This document shows positions 19,301 through 34,300 of a stretch of 64,000 nucleotides of DNA, one piece after another. A program made the position numbers and the translations under genes. The stretch covers positions 1,149,904 through 1,213,903 of the forward strand of contig NW_019091384.1 of assembly GCF_001949145.1 (NCBI RefSeq), written 5' to 3'. This stretch comes from Acanthaster planci. Taxonomy: Eukaryota > Echinodermata > Asteroidea > Valvatida > Acanthasteridae. Positions within the stretch are counted from its first letter, which is position 1, and each line of letters opens with the position of its first letter. The notes under the pieces were generated by a model, which searched no databases, was not told where the DNA came from, and was given only the letters and a program-made list of their open reading frames with translations.

Positions 19301-22273
19301 CGAACAAATATTCTGCAAACATAATCTCTGTCTTTACAGGTACAAACACCAGCAGTCCTACAGATTTGAAAATAAAAAGGAATCCACAAATTATGGTGCT
19401 ACTTTTGGAAAACAATCCACTTTGTGCATTGTTTAAAAGATAAATGCCACTTGTTTTTAATGCTGGGGTAACTTTCTGGGCGTCACTTGAGGTGGACTTT
19501 TTTTCAAGGGGCACTCAAATGAAATGAACTGAAGCTTGCACACATGATGTGTGCATTCTAAGTTTGTGGGAGTGTCGAGAACGATCCAAGGGATGGATAT
19601 GCACTCTTTTTAAATGGTCAATACTTATTAGGCCTCTATACCAAAACAGCACGAGAGATTACTGAAGTTAATTTTAACATACCCACTGATATTCTGTGGT
19701 GCATTTTCATTGAATTATTCCTTACACGAAATAGAGCACATTCCAAGAATGTCTCATGTTAATCTCACACAAACCTACTTTATTAATGTACGTCTACTTT
19801 GAACGACAGAAATGACACTACATGTCAACAAAGTGGGCAGAAGGTTGCAAACTAAACCCAAAATGAGGAAGAGACCAAAACAAGGAACAAAAGTGTACAC
19901 ACTCACAACAAAACAATTAAGAAACACAACAAAAACTATGTGATAACACACTAAGAACATACATGCTATTTGCAGGTGTATAGCGAAGGTATTTTCTTTG
20001 GAGGGAGGGGTGTATCAGAGTCAGTTTGCTTGGAACTTGTTCTCCAACCTTGTGTCATGTAAAATGGAAATCTGGGGTACACTACATGTAATGCTTGAAG
20101 GGAAATGCCGACGGCCAACATAAAAACACTTGTGGACCAATAGAGATTCATTTCCCGACCAAAGCCCTATTTGCCAACTGGAATTATATACATGTACTGG
20201 GGGTGGAAGGACACATCCCCTGGCTATTTGCTCCGACCCCCACACATTTGAAAATAGATTTGCCGGCTTTCCTCTCTCACTTCTAGATGAAAAAGAGCAA
20301 ACAGGGGAAAAATCCAATCACAGAATTTATCCTTGTGCACAATCTCTTGAAAAATTTGGAAAATGACAAAAGCCCTTTTTTTCACGGTTGTAACTAAAAG
20401 TTATAACGAAATACAGATGTTTTGTTTCTTTAAATTCAAAACAAAGGAAACTCTTTCAATGAATGTATCATTTATATTTGTTTATATATCCAGTTGATAA
20501 TTATGAAAAATGTGGACAATTCATTTTCACAAAAAGAAGCACACTGGAATGTCAAATCTTCAATATAATGGTGATAAAAATAATTTCATTTAAAAAACAA
20601 TGTGGTAACAGAAACATCTCAGTCTAAACGGAGTGCTTACATATGTGAGAGAACTTTGGTTTCCTGCAATGACAAAAATTTTCAAAGCTATTTTTTCTTT
20701 GTCACGCTTTACTGATTCAACCAGTTTTACAATTATTTCATAATGATTGTATTATCTGAATTTTTCTGTGAATTAAAATATATCAAAAATTTACCAAAGC
20801 AACACTGGCGTGAAACTGTCCATTAAATAATTATCGTATTCCACTTTTCTTTCAAAATTAATACTAAAAGGCACTAAAACAGTTAAATGCCTTTGAAAGT
20901 AAAAAAAGAAAATTGAGATTTCACTGCAAATATTATGACCACAGAGGTCATTTGTAAGAAATTTACAAATATAAATTTACATTTTGTTATTAATATGTCG
21001 CATTTTCTAGAATTTAAAAACTATGAAGGATCTACCTGCAAATATGGATGGCAACCTTAATAAGATTGTAATACTTTTCAACATAACGATCGAAGTAAAT
21101 ACCAAGGATTATATGTATTTTCCACTATTTCCCTGAATTTCATCAAACCTTCCTAAGGTTGCAAAATTTCTATCTGGATGAACCCTTTCAACTTAATCTC
21201 TTACTAATACTTATATAGAACTTGCTTTGCATATTGTGGAAAAATTCTACTCCTTGAAATTTAGTCAAGTAGTCAAAAGGGTGAGTCCACAGATTGACCG
21301 CAAAAGCTAGGAACGAGTTAACCAACAGGAATTTTGTTGAATGGACAATTACAATTTTCATTTACATTCCACCAAGAGATGGCCATTTGTTTCTGTGCAT
21401 TTACAATAATTAACCACTTCCTGCTGGGGACTCCAGGATCGGAGACGTATGGTTTATATGGGTGGCCTGGGNATTTTTCAGTCTCAAGAGTGGTGATAAT
21501 CCAGCCTTGTTTTGAACCCGTATACCAGGGTTTGGGGCATTGAGAGCAAGCAGATTACCACCGCGGACAAAAGTGCTCCACCACTGCAGCAATGAGCCAC
21601 ACAGCACCGCTGCATGCTAATTTGGCCCCTATTGAAAAGAGATCAGCAGTGCACTAAGCCAGGTTCATGAACAAAAGACACTTACACAACACCACAAAAT
21701 CTGGGCTCTGTTTACAAGGCTGCTGGCCTGGCTGAAATACTCCGGCGTCAATGAAGGTCACCTGTCAACTTAGACTAGTGCCTGAAAATTATTTGGTGCG
21801 GCTATAAACGACCGTTAAATGGAATGAGGAATTTTTGAAGGATTTTGAAAATGGAAAAAATGATAGTCATGCCGGCCCAGCATTATCAACATTGAAAAAT
21901 GCCCCGGCATGAAGTGGTAAACACTGTCAGCAGCAAAATGAATTTCCAACAACTTCAAGCAAACATTGTATGGAAATATACAAATGCCGACCTGGTTGGA
22001 AGTCAAGAACATTACACGCAAACCTACACAATGATGGTTTGGTTGTGCTAAATGACTGCTTAACTGCTTAAGGCACTCGGTCAAGTCACTTCATGACAAG
22101 AGAAGGAATTAAGACAGAGAACATACTGTTTGATTGTTTGCAATTACATCTATGGTGTTGAAAAGAAACCATGATGCGTTGTGCATTACAGGATTGAAAT
22201 CCTGATGTGTTATGCTTGTAGCTGATATGAGGAAAATTTCTAAAACTTTCTTGGATTTGTAGAAACTTCAAGA
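19300..22273. other. Intergenic region SYMPK-XDH, A/T-rich
   Basis: Holds the likely XDH 3' UTR and terminator downstream of the stop at 22274. An AATAAA (plus-strand TTTATT, 19779-19784) is far from the stop, so the true polyadenylation site is unresolved. 20380-21240 is strongly A/T-rich. A MITE sits at 21410-21920. I see no gene here. Confidence 0.5.
21410..21920 (+). mobile_element. A-family MITE copy, with single-N join
   Basis: Starts TTAACCACTTCCTGCTGGGG and ends CCCCGGCATGAAGTGGTAA. Compared with the 52196-52791 copy, about 90 bp are missing exactly at the lone N (21472), so the deletion is probably a collapsed gap rather than biology. Confidence 0.85.
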
Positions 22274-22324
22274 CTACGGACGAACAAAGAACGGCGTGTA
22301 TGTCCCAGGCTCAGGTGCGGGGAA
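22274..22324 (-). CDS. XDH: XDH coding exon 32 (stop)
   Basis: Residues 1329-1344, [16 protein letters not shown] then TAG, after an acceptor CTCCTTATAG. It resembles the human C-terminus (CKPWSVRV). Length and phase close the reading frame exactly. Confidence 0.88.
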   Translation of the reverse strand, partial: FPAPEPGTYTPFFVRP

Positions 22325-25300
22325 CTATAAGGAGTGAAACAGAAAGTACAATCATTCTTTTATCAAAAAATAAAATCATACTTAAGATACGTTAACAGCC
22401 ATTAGAACAGTACACACAGAAGAACAACTTTTTTACCTGATAAATTCTTTAAAACGTATGCAATCAAATTTTTTTTTGGTATACAGGTCATTCCGTGAGG
22501 TTGGGGCACAATTTGTGATGGCGTGAATTGTTACATGGGTTCCCTAAAAATGAACAGTTATTTCCCTGCATGTGGATTCCAAATTGACATTGTTATACAT
22601 CTTGCAAGACTGAATACAGAGGTGGGCATTACTTTTATAGAGTAAATGACTTACTCTACAGGTCATGACAGGTGATGGAAGTTTTGGATGTAACGAGGAC
22701 ATCATCACAAATTGTGCCCCAACCTCAGGGACTGACCCATATCTCAGATCTCTAAATGCCAAACCATATGAAAAGACATTCTAAGTTATACTCCTTCCTA
22801 ATTCACCTTCAGTTTTCACCATTTTAAAACTTGTATTTTAAATTTTTTGGTCATTTAAACTTACATTCAACTTACAATATTTATTTCAACATTTAATTTA
22901 TTTGATCTAGATTTAAAATTGTTGGTTTGGTTTTTCCACAACTCGTCAGAATTTCCCCATATACAACTGTATAATAAGTTTTGAGAGAGTCTGAGAAACC
23001 TGAAGTATTTAAATATTTACAAGAACCACTTCATTGACCACTCCCTGCCAGGCGACCCGTTTTCGAGAACATAGGCTTTATATGCAGAGCCGGGAAGCCC
23101 GGAACTGGGACAAAAGAGTTGGGCCTTATAACAAAAGACCGTGCTCAGCACAAGACTGAGCTGCTGGGCATTACTGACATTTTTTTGCTCTCAATAGGGG
23201 AGATAATCCAGCCTTGTTTTGAAACAGTATACCACGGTCTGAGGCATTTAGAGCGAGCTAATTAGCTGATGAGCCACACAGCACCGCTGCATGCTAATCT
23301 GGCCCCTATTGAAAAGAGGTCAGCAGTGCACTGTGCCGGTTTCGGGAACAAAAGAATCTTACGTAACACCGCACAATCTGGGCTCTTTTTCCAAGGTTGC
23401 AGGCCTGGCTGATATATTCATTTGAAGCAAGATATGGGATGGACAGAACCCCCCCTGCCTTTGTGTTGGTCATTGTTTGATCGGAATCTCAGGAATTCTT
23501 TACAGACTTCTAGGGGGGATATGTTAGGTAACAATAGTCTAGAGTGTGTATAGGGATTGGACAGGTAAGGGGGGGTACCCCTCCGTCCCACATCTTGCCT
23601 GGTGTAGAAATATTCAGGAGTCAATGAATTTTACTTCAGAGTAGTGCCCAAAGAGTCCTTCATTTTGGTATAAACGGCCATTAAATGAAATGATGAATTT
23701 TTGAAGAATTTTGAATATGGAAAATCTTGAAAATGAGCCGGCATCTTGTCTTGCTTAAGCAAAATCCACCTGCCAGCAAGTGGTTAATAAACCTGAACTG
23801 GAGAGAGCAGAAAGGTAAGATAACCCTCTTTCTTCAAAACTATTTGTTTATATTCTCCGGATGTTCCTCGCATCTCCAAAAGCCATGGCTTAACTGACAC
23901 TAGCTTATGACAAAATGATGATTCTAGAGGCTGCTCCTTACCTGTTTAGTGAATTGGTCTTGGCATGCCATGCGGATTCTCTCCGCGGTGGCGGGACAGT
24001 CAAGTTTGAATGGCTCAGGAATGCCTGCATCATTCCTGGCCGACTGAATTGCATCCTTGATGGCAAAGAAAACTGATGCTGCCAGGAACAAAGGTGGTTC
24101 TCCAATGGCCTGCACAATGACGGAAGAACACCTTCATTAAAAGAAAACTTACAATCTAAATCCTAATCCTGCATGATAACTTTGGTAAATCATTTGTGCA
24201 ATGGAAAGAACAATTCTACTGGGCAAGAGAGGGCATGTCACCTCACTAAATATTCATATTATTACACTCCTAAATATTCATTATTTGTTTACAATTCCGT
24301 CATGAAAGGAATTTCATTTGGAACCATACTGACAAATCAAACCCAGACAAAAACAGAATCACTTGCGAAGCTAACCTTGGAGGAACAGACAGCGAAAGGA
24401 TTTGGTGCCCTGGTGAGCAGACTAACATTGAATTCTGCCGGGATGTCACCAAATGCTGGGATCTTATAGAAACCAGGTCCTTTGGTCAGCAAGTGACCTG
24501 TCGGGGTCACTCGGTAATCCTCCAGGACAAACAGCCCATAACCCTGAATGAACGCTCCCTCAATCTACCAATGAAAAACAGGCAGGGAAAGATTAAGTAG
24601 GTCTGCTAGTGTGGTTTTTGTATTTATTAACCACTCATTCTTCCTCTTTTTTTGGTGAAGAGTACAGATCTGTTTGACAACTTGGAGATTGATGATGTAG
24701 TAACAGAGGCTTGGTTCTCTTCCTTGATCTCTTTCACTCCCTTTTCACTACAAGAGGTACAAAGGAGAATACAATAGATTGAAGGACTAAGCAACTATTC
24801 TTTGTCATGTGGCCCATTCACAAGAACCAAAGAGGATACCGACTACTGTGAAAGGATCACACTGACGCACTGGTATGCGTTCGATGTTGATTAACATTTT
24901 CTTCACTTAGGGTAATGCTATGAACAAATCGAGTCCAAGTGAATTGACTACTTTGTTTGCATCTGTTGTCATGACTGGAATTTACTTTACTGACAATGGT
25001 CAACACGTCAATGTTGTGATTACCTGTCCAATATCGATGGCAGGGTTGATGCTGTCTCCCACATCCATGACAATGTCCGTCCTCAGCACCTGATGGTCCC
25101 CGGTCAGACAGTCAATCTCTACCTCCGACACAGCCACGCCGTAGGAGAAATAGCGGAATGGCTTCCCACGGCCCGTTTGCCAATCAAAGTACAAATCTGG
25201 ACTCCTGCCACAGAAAATTGAAAGTTGTCTTCCTTGACAATGGAATGCAAGAACTTGAAGAAACAAATATAGAGAGATGTGCATGAGAAAAAGGCCATGA

Positions 25301-28300
25301 GTGCACTGAGGTATCTCAATTTTTACGGCGGCTCTTACCGCTTCAAGGTGAGAAGGGGTTAACAAACAAATGCTGCTATGGAAATGATAATGTTTCTTGT
25401 TTCTTTTCTACATGTACATGACACTGTTATTTCATAAAATGTTTTTCTTCTTTGTCCAAGAGATCTTCTTTCATTACAGAGAAAAAAGTATGACTATTTG
25501 CTTGAATTATCACGCAGTTTGCCAAAACACAGTAGGTTTGTCAAAGTGTAAAAACTAGCTCTTGACTTACGCATGGAATCCGGTGGTAGAGAGACTAACC
25601 CGACTTAAGTAAGCTGCTTTCACCTGAAACAGGTCACAGATCACCCAAGATTCTTAACAACACTTAGAGACAAAAGTTAGAGTGGTTAAAACCAGGCAGT
25701 TTGCCATAACAGAATCCATGAGAAATAAAATAAATGTATATCGGTGCCACATATATACTTGACGTCACCGGAGCAGGTTTTGATCTTATGACTTAGGAAC
25801 CCTCTGTACTGGGACGGCATTCAATCACGTTCAAACTGCTTTCCTGCAAACTGCTTTCTTCAACCAAATACTTGTTTAAAACTTGTCAGCTGGACCACAG
25901 TAATGTAGTCGAGACTATCACAAGACTGTTTGCAAGACAAGACACAAGGTCATGCACAAGACCAGTAACAGCACGAACAATGGCACAGGAATACTTATGT
26001 TGGAGTTCATATGAATAGTTTGCAACTTGATTTCACTCTGGAGGCTTTGTGATGATCTTGTGATGGTGTTGTGATGATCTTGTGATGGTGTTGAGATGAT
26101 CTTGCGATGGTGTTGTGATGGGCTTGTGATGGTGGTTTGATGGTCTTGTGATAGTCTTATGATGGTGTTGTGATGATCTTGTGATGGTGTTGTGATGGTC
26201 TTGCGATGGTGTTGTGATGGTCTTGTGATGGTGTTGTGATGGTCTTGTGATGGTGTTGTGATGGTCTTGTGTTGGTCTTGTGATGGTCTTGTCTTGTTCT
26301 TGTGATGGTCTTAAGAGGTCCACACCCAGAACTGACATCTCATGGATAGTTGCTGCACTATGAACTGAGGTATCTTGTGCACAAAGTCTATGCACCATGC
26401 ATAACTTCCTATATTATCACAAAATATTGTATCACTTCATGGTGAGACCCACAACTAATGTTGTCCTCATTCTTGTCTTCATTTAAAATATTTACCCCAG
26501 GTTACAACTTCAGGTCTTGTACCTTCCATCACAAGTGCGGTGGTATACTTGAATTGCGTGAGTTCTCAAGATCAGTACTGTGTTATTTACCCTAACTCTA
26601 CATAGTACTACAAATTACTAGTTGTAGTAAAATGCAGTATTCAGTGCTGTCCCTTGTAAGAGGACGTGACCTTATTTTCTCTGAAGCCATGAAATAAAAT
26701 AGAAAGACAATGTACCATACAGTGCTGTGGCACTATGAATGCATGGCTTTATTGTTCTCTGTACGAGTAACAATGGAAGTAACCTAGCCAGAAGTAGTCA
26801 TTTGTAACGCTAGGTCCTTGAGGCTCAGACTACTACTTAGTATTTTGTAGTACTGAGTACTGTAAGCCAAACAATATGCTTGGCGGTTAGGGTTAAGGAG
26901 ATGGTACTGAAACAGGTAATCCCTTTCAGTGTTTGTGGTTGCATGCCAGTGCTGGGGGATATCTAAACATTTCAGTTGTGGAAGGTTTTACGCAGGACAG
27001 AGTACAAGCAGCAAAGGAAGGCATGCACGACAATGATATTAGATGTATGTCCACTGTAGGGCAGTGAAACGATACAAGATTTAAAATTTCCAACAGTGGA
27101 AGGGCTATGCATAGAGAGAATCAACATGATACACTGCTGTCACACAAAACAAAGAATGTAGAATTCAGAGCATTACAAAAAGCCTGTGAAAACTGGGTAG
27201 AAAACTATGTAAGCTGCAGAACCCATCACTTGCATCATTTAAAAGCAATTTGGGTCAGGAATGCTCACCCACTCTTCCCATGTTCCTTTGGGGTTGTCAC
27301 GCATGAATGGCTCCAAGTTATGCAACAGCGTTTCACAAGCAGTCTGGAAAGTTGAAAACAGAGCATGATTAACTGAATGCTGATTGTTAATGTCGATGCA
27401 ATAGTTTTCCACTGCATCACTATGTGGTCATACACGCTACATCAATTACTTGGGGCTGCAAAGAACGCAAATTTGCTTAAGACTCAAAATATATGTCTGA
27501 AAAGAGCATGCTAACAGTGCCATCAAAGCACTTAATGCTAATGTTGGGGTGGGGGAGTGAAAAGTTTATGTTTATGCAAAAAGGTCAAAGTTCGTGGAGC
27601 TACTTAGCAGAATTACAGCACCACTCAGATGGGTTAATTCTCCCTAGGCAAATGTGTATGCCTATAACGAGAGCTTTTAATGAAATGAATCCCAAGTGGA
27701 TTTCACATGGCCGGTTGTAATTTACTACGCATCACGACAACAGGTGTCACTAATGTCACCAAACACACTGCAATTGAGACACATTCATTTTTTTGTCCAA
27801 GCCAAATTTCTTACACAGCTAGCAGCTTAATGGAAATAATGCACAAGCAGGGTCAAAAGAAGATGGATATTGGAAGACAATGAAATTAATGTCCATTCTA
27901 TTAATTACTTAGATGACCATAGCTCTTCATAAGCTCCAAGTTAAACTCCCAAGAGGATGTTTCAGGAGGATAAGTACCAAGTACCAAGCAGAACTGGCAC
28001 ATGTGGTTTGGCTTCCGGTTATCGTACCATCTAGTTTCAATAAAATTCCTTATCTGATTATAATAATACGATTTATAACACGCAATTTCGCAAGTTACAA
28101 TGCGTGGCAAGGACAACTCCAGAAAACAATTTACCATAAGCTAACGTGAGGAGAACAGATTTGAGTTTTCAGTCTACCCCTAAATTTGTCAAAGGAACTG
28201 ATGTTGCAGATGTTACATGGTAAGGAGTTCCAGCATCGGGACCAGACACTGAAAAGGCCCTGTCCCTTGCCTTTATGATTGTGGGTGGAACTCTCATACT

Positions 28301-31300
28301 GTTACAGGAGCGAAGGCCACTACGGCTAGGTGCATTGAGGTTGAGTGATCTCATTATCTACTGTGGCATAGTACTATGAAGAGCTTTGTGCATGAATCCT
28401 GCTGTTTTGAAGTTGATGCGTTGTCTGACTGGTAACCAGTGTAATTGTTGAAGGAGTGGAGAGGCATTTGTGTATTTTGGTTGGGCCAATGTAATACAAG
28501 CGAGCATTGTTTAGAAGCCGTTGGAGTCCATCAACATTACACAGTTTAATTCCATTGAGGAGTGAGTTGCAATAGTCGAGTCTGGATGGCACGAGTGCTC
28601 AAACAGCGGCGTGGCAAGTGTTGTTGTCAAAGTATTTACGAATCTTGGATATGTTCCTGTTGTGGTAACTGACAGATTTACAAATGTTTGCTACCTGACT
28701 GCTCATTGTCATGGAGCTGTCAAAGACAACACCTAGATTTCAGACTGTCTGAGATGCTTTGATTGTTGTGTTACCTATCTGCAAAGTGATATCGGTTAAG
28801 TGTTTCTGACGATGACGAGATGCGGCAATGAAAAATTCACTTTTATCTTCGTTCAGCCTGAGTTTATGATTATCCAGTTCTGAACATCTTTGATGCAGTT
28901 TGACAATCTGAAAAGGGCACAAGCTGCGTTGTTGGGCCTAGATGGATTGAAATCCAGATAAATCTAGATGTCATCTGCGTACATGTGGTATTTCACATCG
29001 TGTCGGTGAAGGATATCACCAGGAGGACTCAGTTCATGGTAAATGCGAGCTAGCCAAGAACGGATCCTTGAGGGACACCAAATTGGATATGGCTTTCGTC
29101 TGAGTTGGCCCCTGCAATGGTAACGTAACTCCTTCTATTTTGAAAGTAGGAGGCAAACCACTTGAGTGCAACATTCATTATACCAAACCGGTTTTGGAGG
29201 CGATGCAACATAATGCTATGATCTAGAGTGTCAAATGCAGCAGACAAATCAAGCATTACCAAGAGCACAGCATTATTATTATCAAGAGGCACAATTCATA
29301 CGGAGGCGATGCAACATAATGCTGGTCCGGGATAATAGGCGATGCAACATAATGCTATGATCTAGAGTGTCAAATGCAGCAGACAAATCAAGCATTACCA
29401 AGAGCACAGCATTATTATTATCGAGAGGCACAATTCATATGAGAAGCTGTAAGGATTACACATTACACGCCAGAACTCCACTTCAAATGCATTAACCACT
29501 TGCTGCCAGGGGCAGTTATCAATGTTGATGATGCTGGTCCGGGATAATTCTCATTCTTTTCTGTTTTCAAAATTCTTTAAAAAATCCCTTTTCATTTACT
29601 GGACATTTACGAACACGTGAAGGACTGTCTGGTGTCCACTCTAGCCTAACAGACAAAATCTATTGATGCCTGAGTATGTCAGCCAGGCCTGCAGCCTTGT
29701 AAAAAGAGCCCAGATTGTGCAGTGTTGTATAACTTTCTTCTGTTCACGAACCTGGCTCAGTGCGCTACTGACCTCTTTTCAATAGGTGCCAGATTAGCAC
29801 GCAGCGGTGTTGTGTGGCTCATCACTGCGGTGGTGGAGCACTATTGTCACCATTGGTAATCCGCTCTCTCTAAATGCCCCAAACCATGGTATACTGTTTC
29901 AAAACAAGGCTGGATTATCTCCACTTTTGAGAGTGAAAAAATGTCAGTAATGCCCAGCAGCCTGGTCTTTGTTCTGAGTACGGTCTTTTGTTACAAGGTC
30001 CTGTTCCCTTTGTCTGAGTTCAGAGACCCCGGCCACGCATATAAAGCATACGTGTCCGGAGCCGGAATCCCCGGCAGGAAGTGGTTAATGAATTTCATGA
30101 AATCAGGAACCAGACTGTAGAACTGGTTGTAGCATCTTCTTCACCTTGATGGCCATGCCGTTGAGGTCGGAGCTAGCGCTGGCTGCCGTGGGTGAGGTGT
30201 TTGGCACCTTGGACGAGTCGGTCTCCAGGATATGGATTTTCTCCTGGGGGATCCTCAGGGCCCGACTTGCCACCTGGATCATCTTGGTGTGCAAACCTTG
30301 GCCCATCTCAACTCCACTGTGGCTGATCAGAACTGTGCCGTCAGTGTAGATGTGTACCAAGGCACCAGCCTAACAAGATTTTAAAAAGCATTAATTATTC
30401 AAACTTTGAACTTTCTCCAAAAGATGACAGTAAAGTGCCCAATAGCATTCTCTAGTTCAAATGTTCAAAGATTCAATTCTCCAACTGCTCATGGTTCTCA
30501 TGATTCATTACTCTTGTAACATGGCCTAACTCATCCAACACTCAAAATGACCACCTCTACTGGCACCAAAGAGGATGAAAACCATTTATAAAGTTCCTAT
30601 TTCAGCTCTGTGAAATGGTCTTGTGATAGTTTTGACTACAACACTGGCGCCTATGAATATCTACCCCCACAACTATTGAAAAACACAATGATAGTTCAGT
30701 GAGAGAACGTCAATGCTATCTTCCATTACTGCCTGGACGCTAATGTCATATGCATAACCAGGTTTGATCTGACTAACATTTTTCAGCATCCATGAGTAAC
30801 AGGGAAGACACAGTCAAAAGTTCACAGTGTACAACCGTTTATGGCTGGATTATTAATTACAGAATAACTCTTGCACTTCTTGGTTGTGCGTAAGGGAGGG
30901 AGACATCAGGCTGAATCATGAAAATAATACTGCAGTTAAACACAGCCCACCTGATTTAGTGGCAGGTAGGTGAATGCGATGCCAAACTTTGTTGGAGTGG
31001 CGGCTATACCTCGCTTCCGCCAGCGGTTCTCACTGGTAAAATGAACAGGTAAATCAATGAACAGAACTCTGAAAGGCAACAAAACATCTCATGAACACCC
31101 CACCTTGGCAAATGATTTGGTTCAATTTCTTTCTTCAATTATTACAATGTCTTTGTAATGGGCTTAAATAGGGAAATGGATGGAAGTTAGATTTGAGTTC
31201 TTCACTTTCCACGGTACCCAATGCTTACAGCTGAGCTAAAAATATTCGGTTAGTACAAAGCTGAAATTTCAAATTCTTGGAATCAAGCTAACATACTCAA

Positions 31301-34300
31301 GCTAAGCTGGCATACCGCCAATTAGGCACAATGATTTGTTACATCTCCATTACCTGTTAAACTGGTCCACAACTCGTCGGCGGTTGACATAATCACTCTT
31401 GGTGAGACATTCCTTCCAACACTTCCCTAGATTCCAATTCTTAAGCTCCTGGCCAAAGTGGGTATTGTCGCCTTCCGAGTAAAAGTAACGTTCGCGGAAC
31501 TACAACATATAACAAGCAGACAAGGACATAACACAATAAAAACACTCAGGCAAAGTTGAAGTATTTTTACTCCCGCAAAGAAGGAATAACACAAATAGCA
31601 GCATAATTACTGAGTTCAACACAGCTCCCTACGAGTCCCTCAACTACAAGTCAGTCACAAGTTATTCGGTATTCAGCCAAGTCAAGAGCTATTCAAATGA
31701 ACTGTGGGAAAAAAAAACAGTTCTTTGCATTGTTTACCCTGTTACTTATGACTGATTTGGTGAAAAGATTTGTGACTGGGCTTGACAAGGAAATTGTAAT
31801 AGACTCAATAACAACACTGAATAGAATGCAAAACTACATTAAAACAAATTCAATCATGAAAATAAATTAATACTACTAACGAATGCTGCAACAAATTCAA
31901 GATTTCTCTTTGAAGCAAAGGAAATGTTCTCCTGATAACACAGACCCCAAGTACAAAAATGTTATTGTGTATTTTATAATGGACAGAATACCTGTACCCC
32001 AATAATTTTTACATATACTTTAAAGGGTCCATGAAGACCTCTGTGAAAAACTGTTAATTATTCAAAATATTCACTACTATGCCAGTAACACGATGGGGGA
32101 TGCAAAAATGACGTAAAATTCCTTAATTGTGGTTAATTTTACTGACCCCTCAAATGAATGTTTTCATCCTGATAAATGATGGCATTATTTGTGACGTACA
32201 TTTGAGCACTCGACTCAACATCTGATTTCAGCAATCATTTAAATTTAACCTCAAATGAGATGTACATGTACGTGTTCTAAAGAAAACACTGTTGTTAGAA
32301 ATGCACACTACATAGTTTGGAGCTAGCTTTCAATGCTGATCAATTGGCTCTAGTCAACCTGACTTTCGATGTCCAAATTCATCTCAATCTAGAAAGTTAG
32401 GTGTTGCTGCAGTCTGTGGCAACACTTCTGGTCAGCATGATCTCTCAACAATCCTCAAATTGGATTGAATTTTCTGAACCTGACCCAAGAAACACGTGCT
32501 AGTAGCACAACGATGTTTTCTCCAACGTATGTCGCAGATATGCAAATTTTCTATGTTAATGAGATATCCCTCTCAGGTGTGGGGCGATTTCCTTCAAAAC
32601 TTTTGAATTTATTTTCTCCCATTCATTGAACAAAACAAGATCTTTTACAGTAAGGATATCGTTTAAAAATGTATACTTTTTAATTACAACTAATAAAAAC
32701 CATTTTTAGGGACCCTTTAAAATAAACTGCAAACTCTAAAAGAATGAAATGAAGTCTCATGTCCAATGTAAGGGTCGTGTTGCAATAAAGCCACAATATA
32801 AGCCACAGCTATTGCTAAGCACCTGTGCAAAGCAAAACTGGATATAGGCAGAATGATTGGCTCAGATCAGAAATGGGATGGGTGTGGAGCAGGATTGAAA
32901 GTCCTCCCAAATATTATACTTACATTTATCTCTGACAGTCCGTATCTGCCGGCAATCTCAGACATGATACATTCCATGATCAGCAGGCCCTGTGGGCCAC
33001 CAAAGCCACGGAAGGCTGTATTGGATGGCAGGTTGGTCTTGCATAGGTGACCCTCCACTTGGAAATTGGGAAAGTTGTAGCAATTGTCAGCATGATAAAC
33101 TGCCCTCTCCATAACCTTCAGAAATGAAAAACCAAAATCCTAGAGTAATCACATTTCCTTACGATAGAATTATCTAACTTTCTGCCTACACCAACGGCAT
33201 AGCAAGGCCATTTTGATGGGGGCAGGGTAAATGCAGAAAAGGACACTAACCGCCCCTGGTGACAGGCAGAAAAGGGTTTTTTCCACCCACCAACCAACCT
33301 AATCAAGTTGTAATATTCATAATGACTTATATCAAACAACATTTGGAAAATTCCAATCACCAGTCAAGTGACATAAATGATGACGATTTTTGTGATTGAT
33401 TGAGCCAGAAATGGCAGCATTGAGCTGTGTACTCCCCAGGGAACAGAGATGGTCTCTTTTTTACATGTTCATGAATCTGATGGGCAGGAATAATAATGTA
33501 TGGTGCTTTGACCAGGTTCCTGGATAACTGCACATTTATTAGTTGATATTATTGTTATTACATTCCTTCGTACCTGTTCTCCTTGTTTTTATCTTGAACT
33601 TTGGGACAATTTCTCCTTGTCTTTATCTTGAACTTTGGGACAATTTGTCATTATGGTTTCACTTATTATTGTAATTCTAGTGTCTGGATAGGACTTGATT
33701 ACACATTAAAATGACACGTGTAGCGTAGCCCAAAGGGTGCAGCATTGCCAATTGCCATGGGGACAATTTAAAAATGCAGCAAGCAAAATTGGGACGATGA
33801 CGGTGGAACATTGAGACCCTGATGCAGCAGTATCAGTGATAACGAAAGTGGGTCAAAGATGCTATCTTGGGTTCAACTGAGGTGCCTTTTGAAATTTTTC
33901 AGAGTGCCATCCAGCGACGCTGCACTGTTAACGTGAAACTCTGCTACTTTCCAAGTTCCACAATGTGGTAATTGCTTTATCTTATCCCCGACTGCTGAAA
34001 GGTGGTGGGGGGGATCTGTCACACGAACACGTCAGCCCTCCATGAGATCAGTGCCTATGAGGCATTACACTGTCACAAGAATGTGTCAATAAATGGGACA
34101 ATATTCTACACTGAAACAGACAAGCAAACTCTGGGTAAGTGCCCGTTAAGTAGCTGTGTTGATCTGGCATGACTGCACACATGCCACTACAAAAACATTT
34201 ACCTTGGGGCACAAATCCATAAAGATTGTCCCACATTTGTTCACAAAGTATACAAAATGCCACAAATACAACACGGCGGCTATCACGACAACAACTGGTC

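Noticed and set aside
26033-26398. 121-residue His/Thr-rich frame on the minus strand
   Set aside because: Product of the 11-bp minisatellite within an XDH intron; no homology and no splice support.
28144-29440. Host gene for a reverse transcriptase-like protein
   Set aside because: Motifs A, B and C and the C-terminal DRAFSVSGP are a LINE RT, broken by stops and frameshifts and lacking the 5' part.
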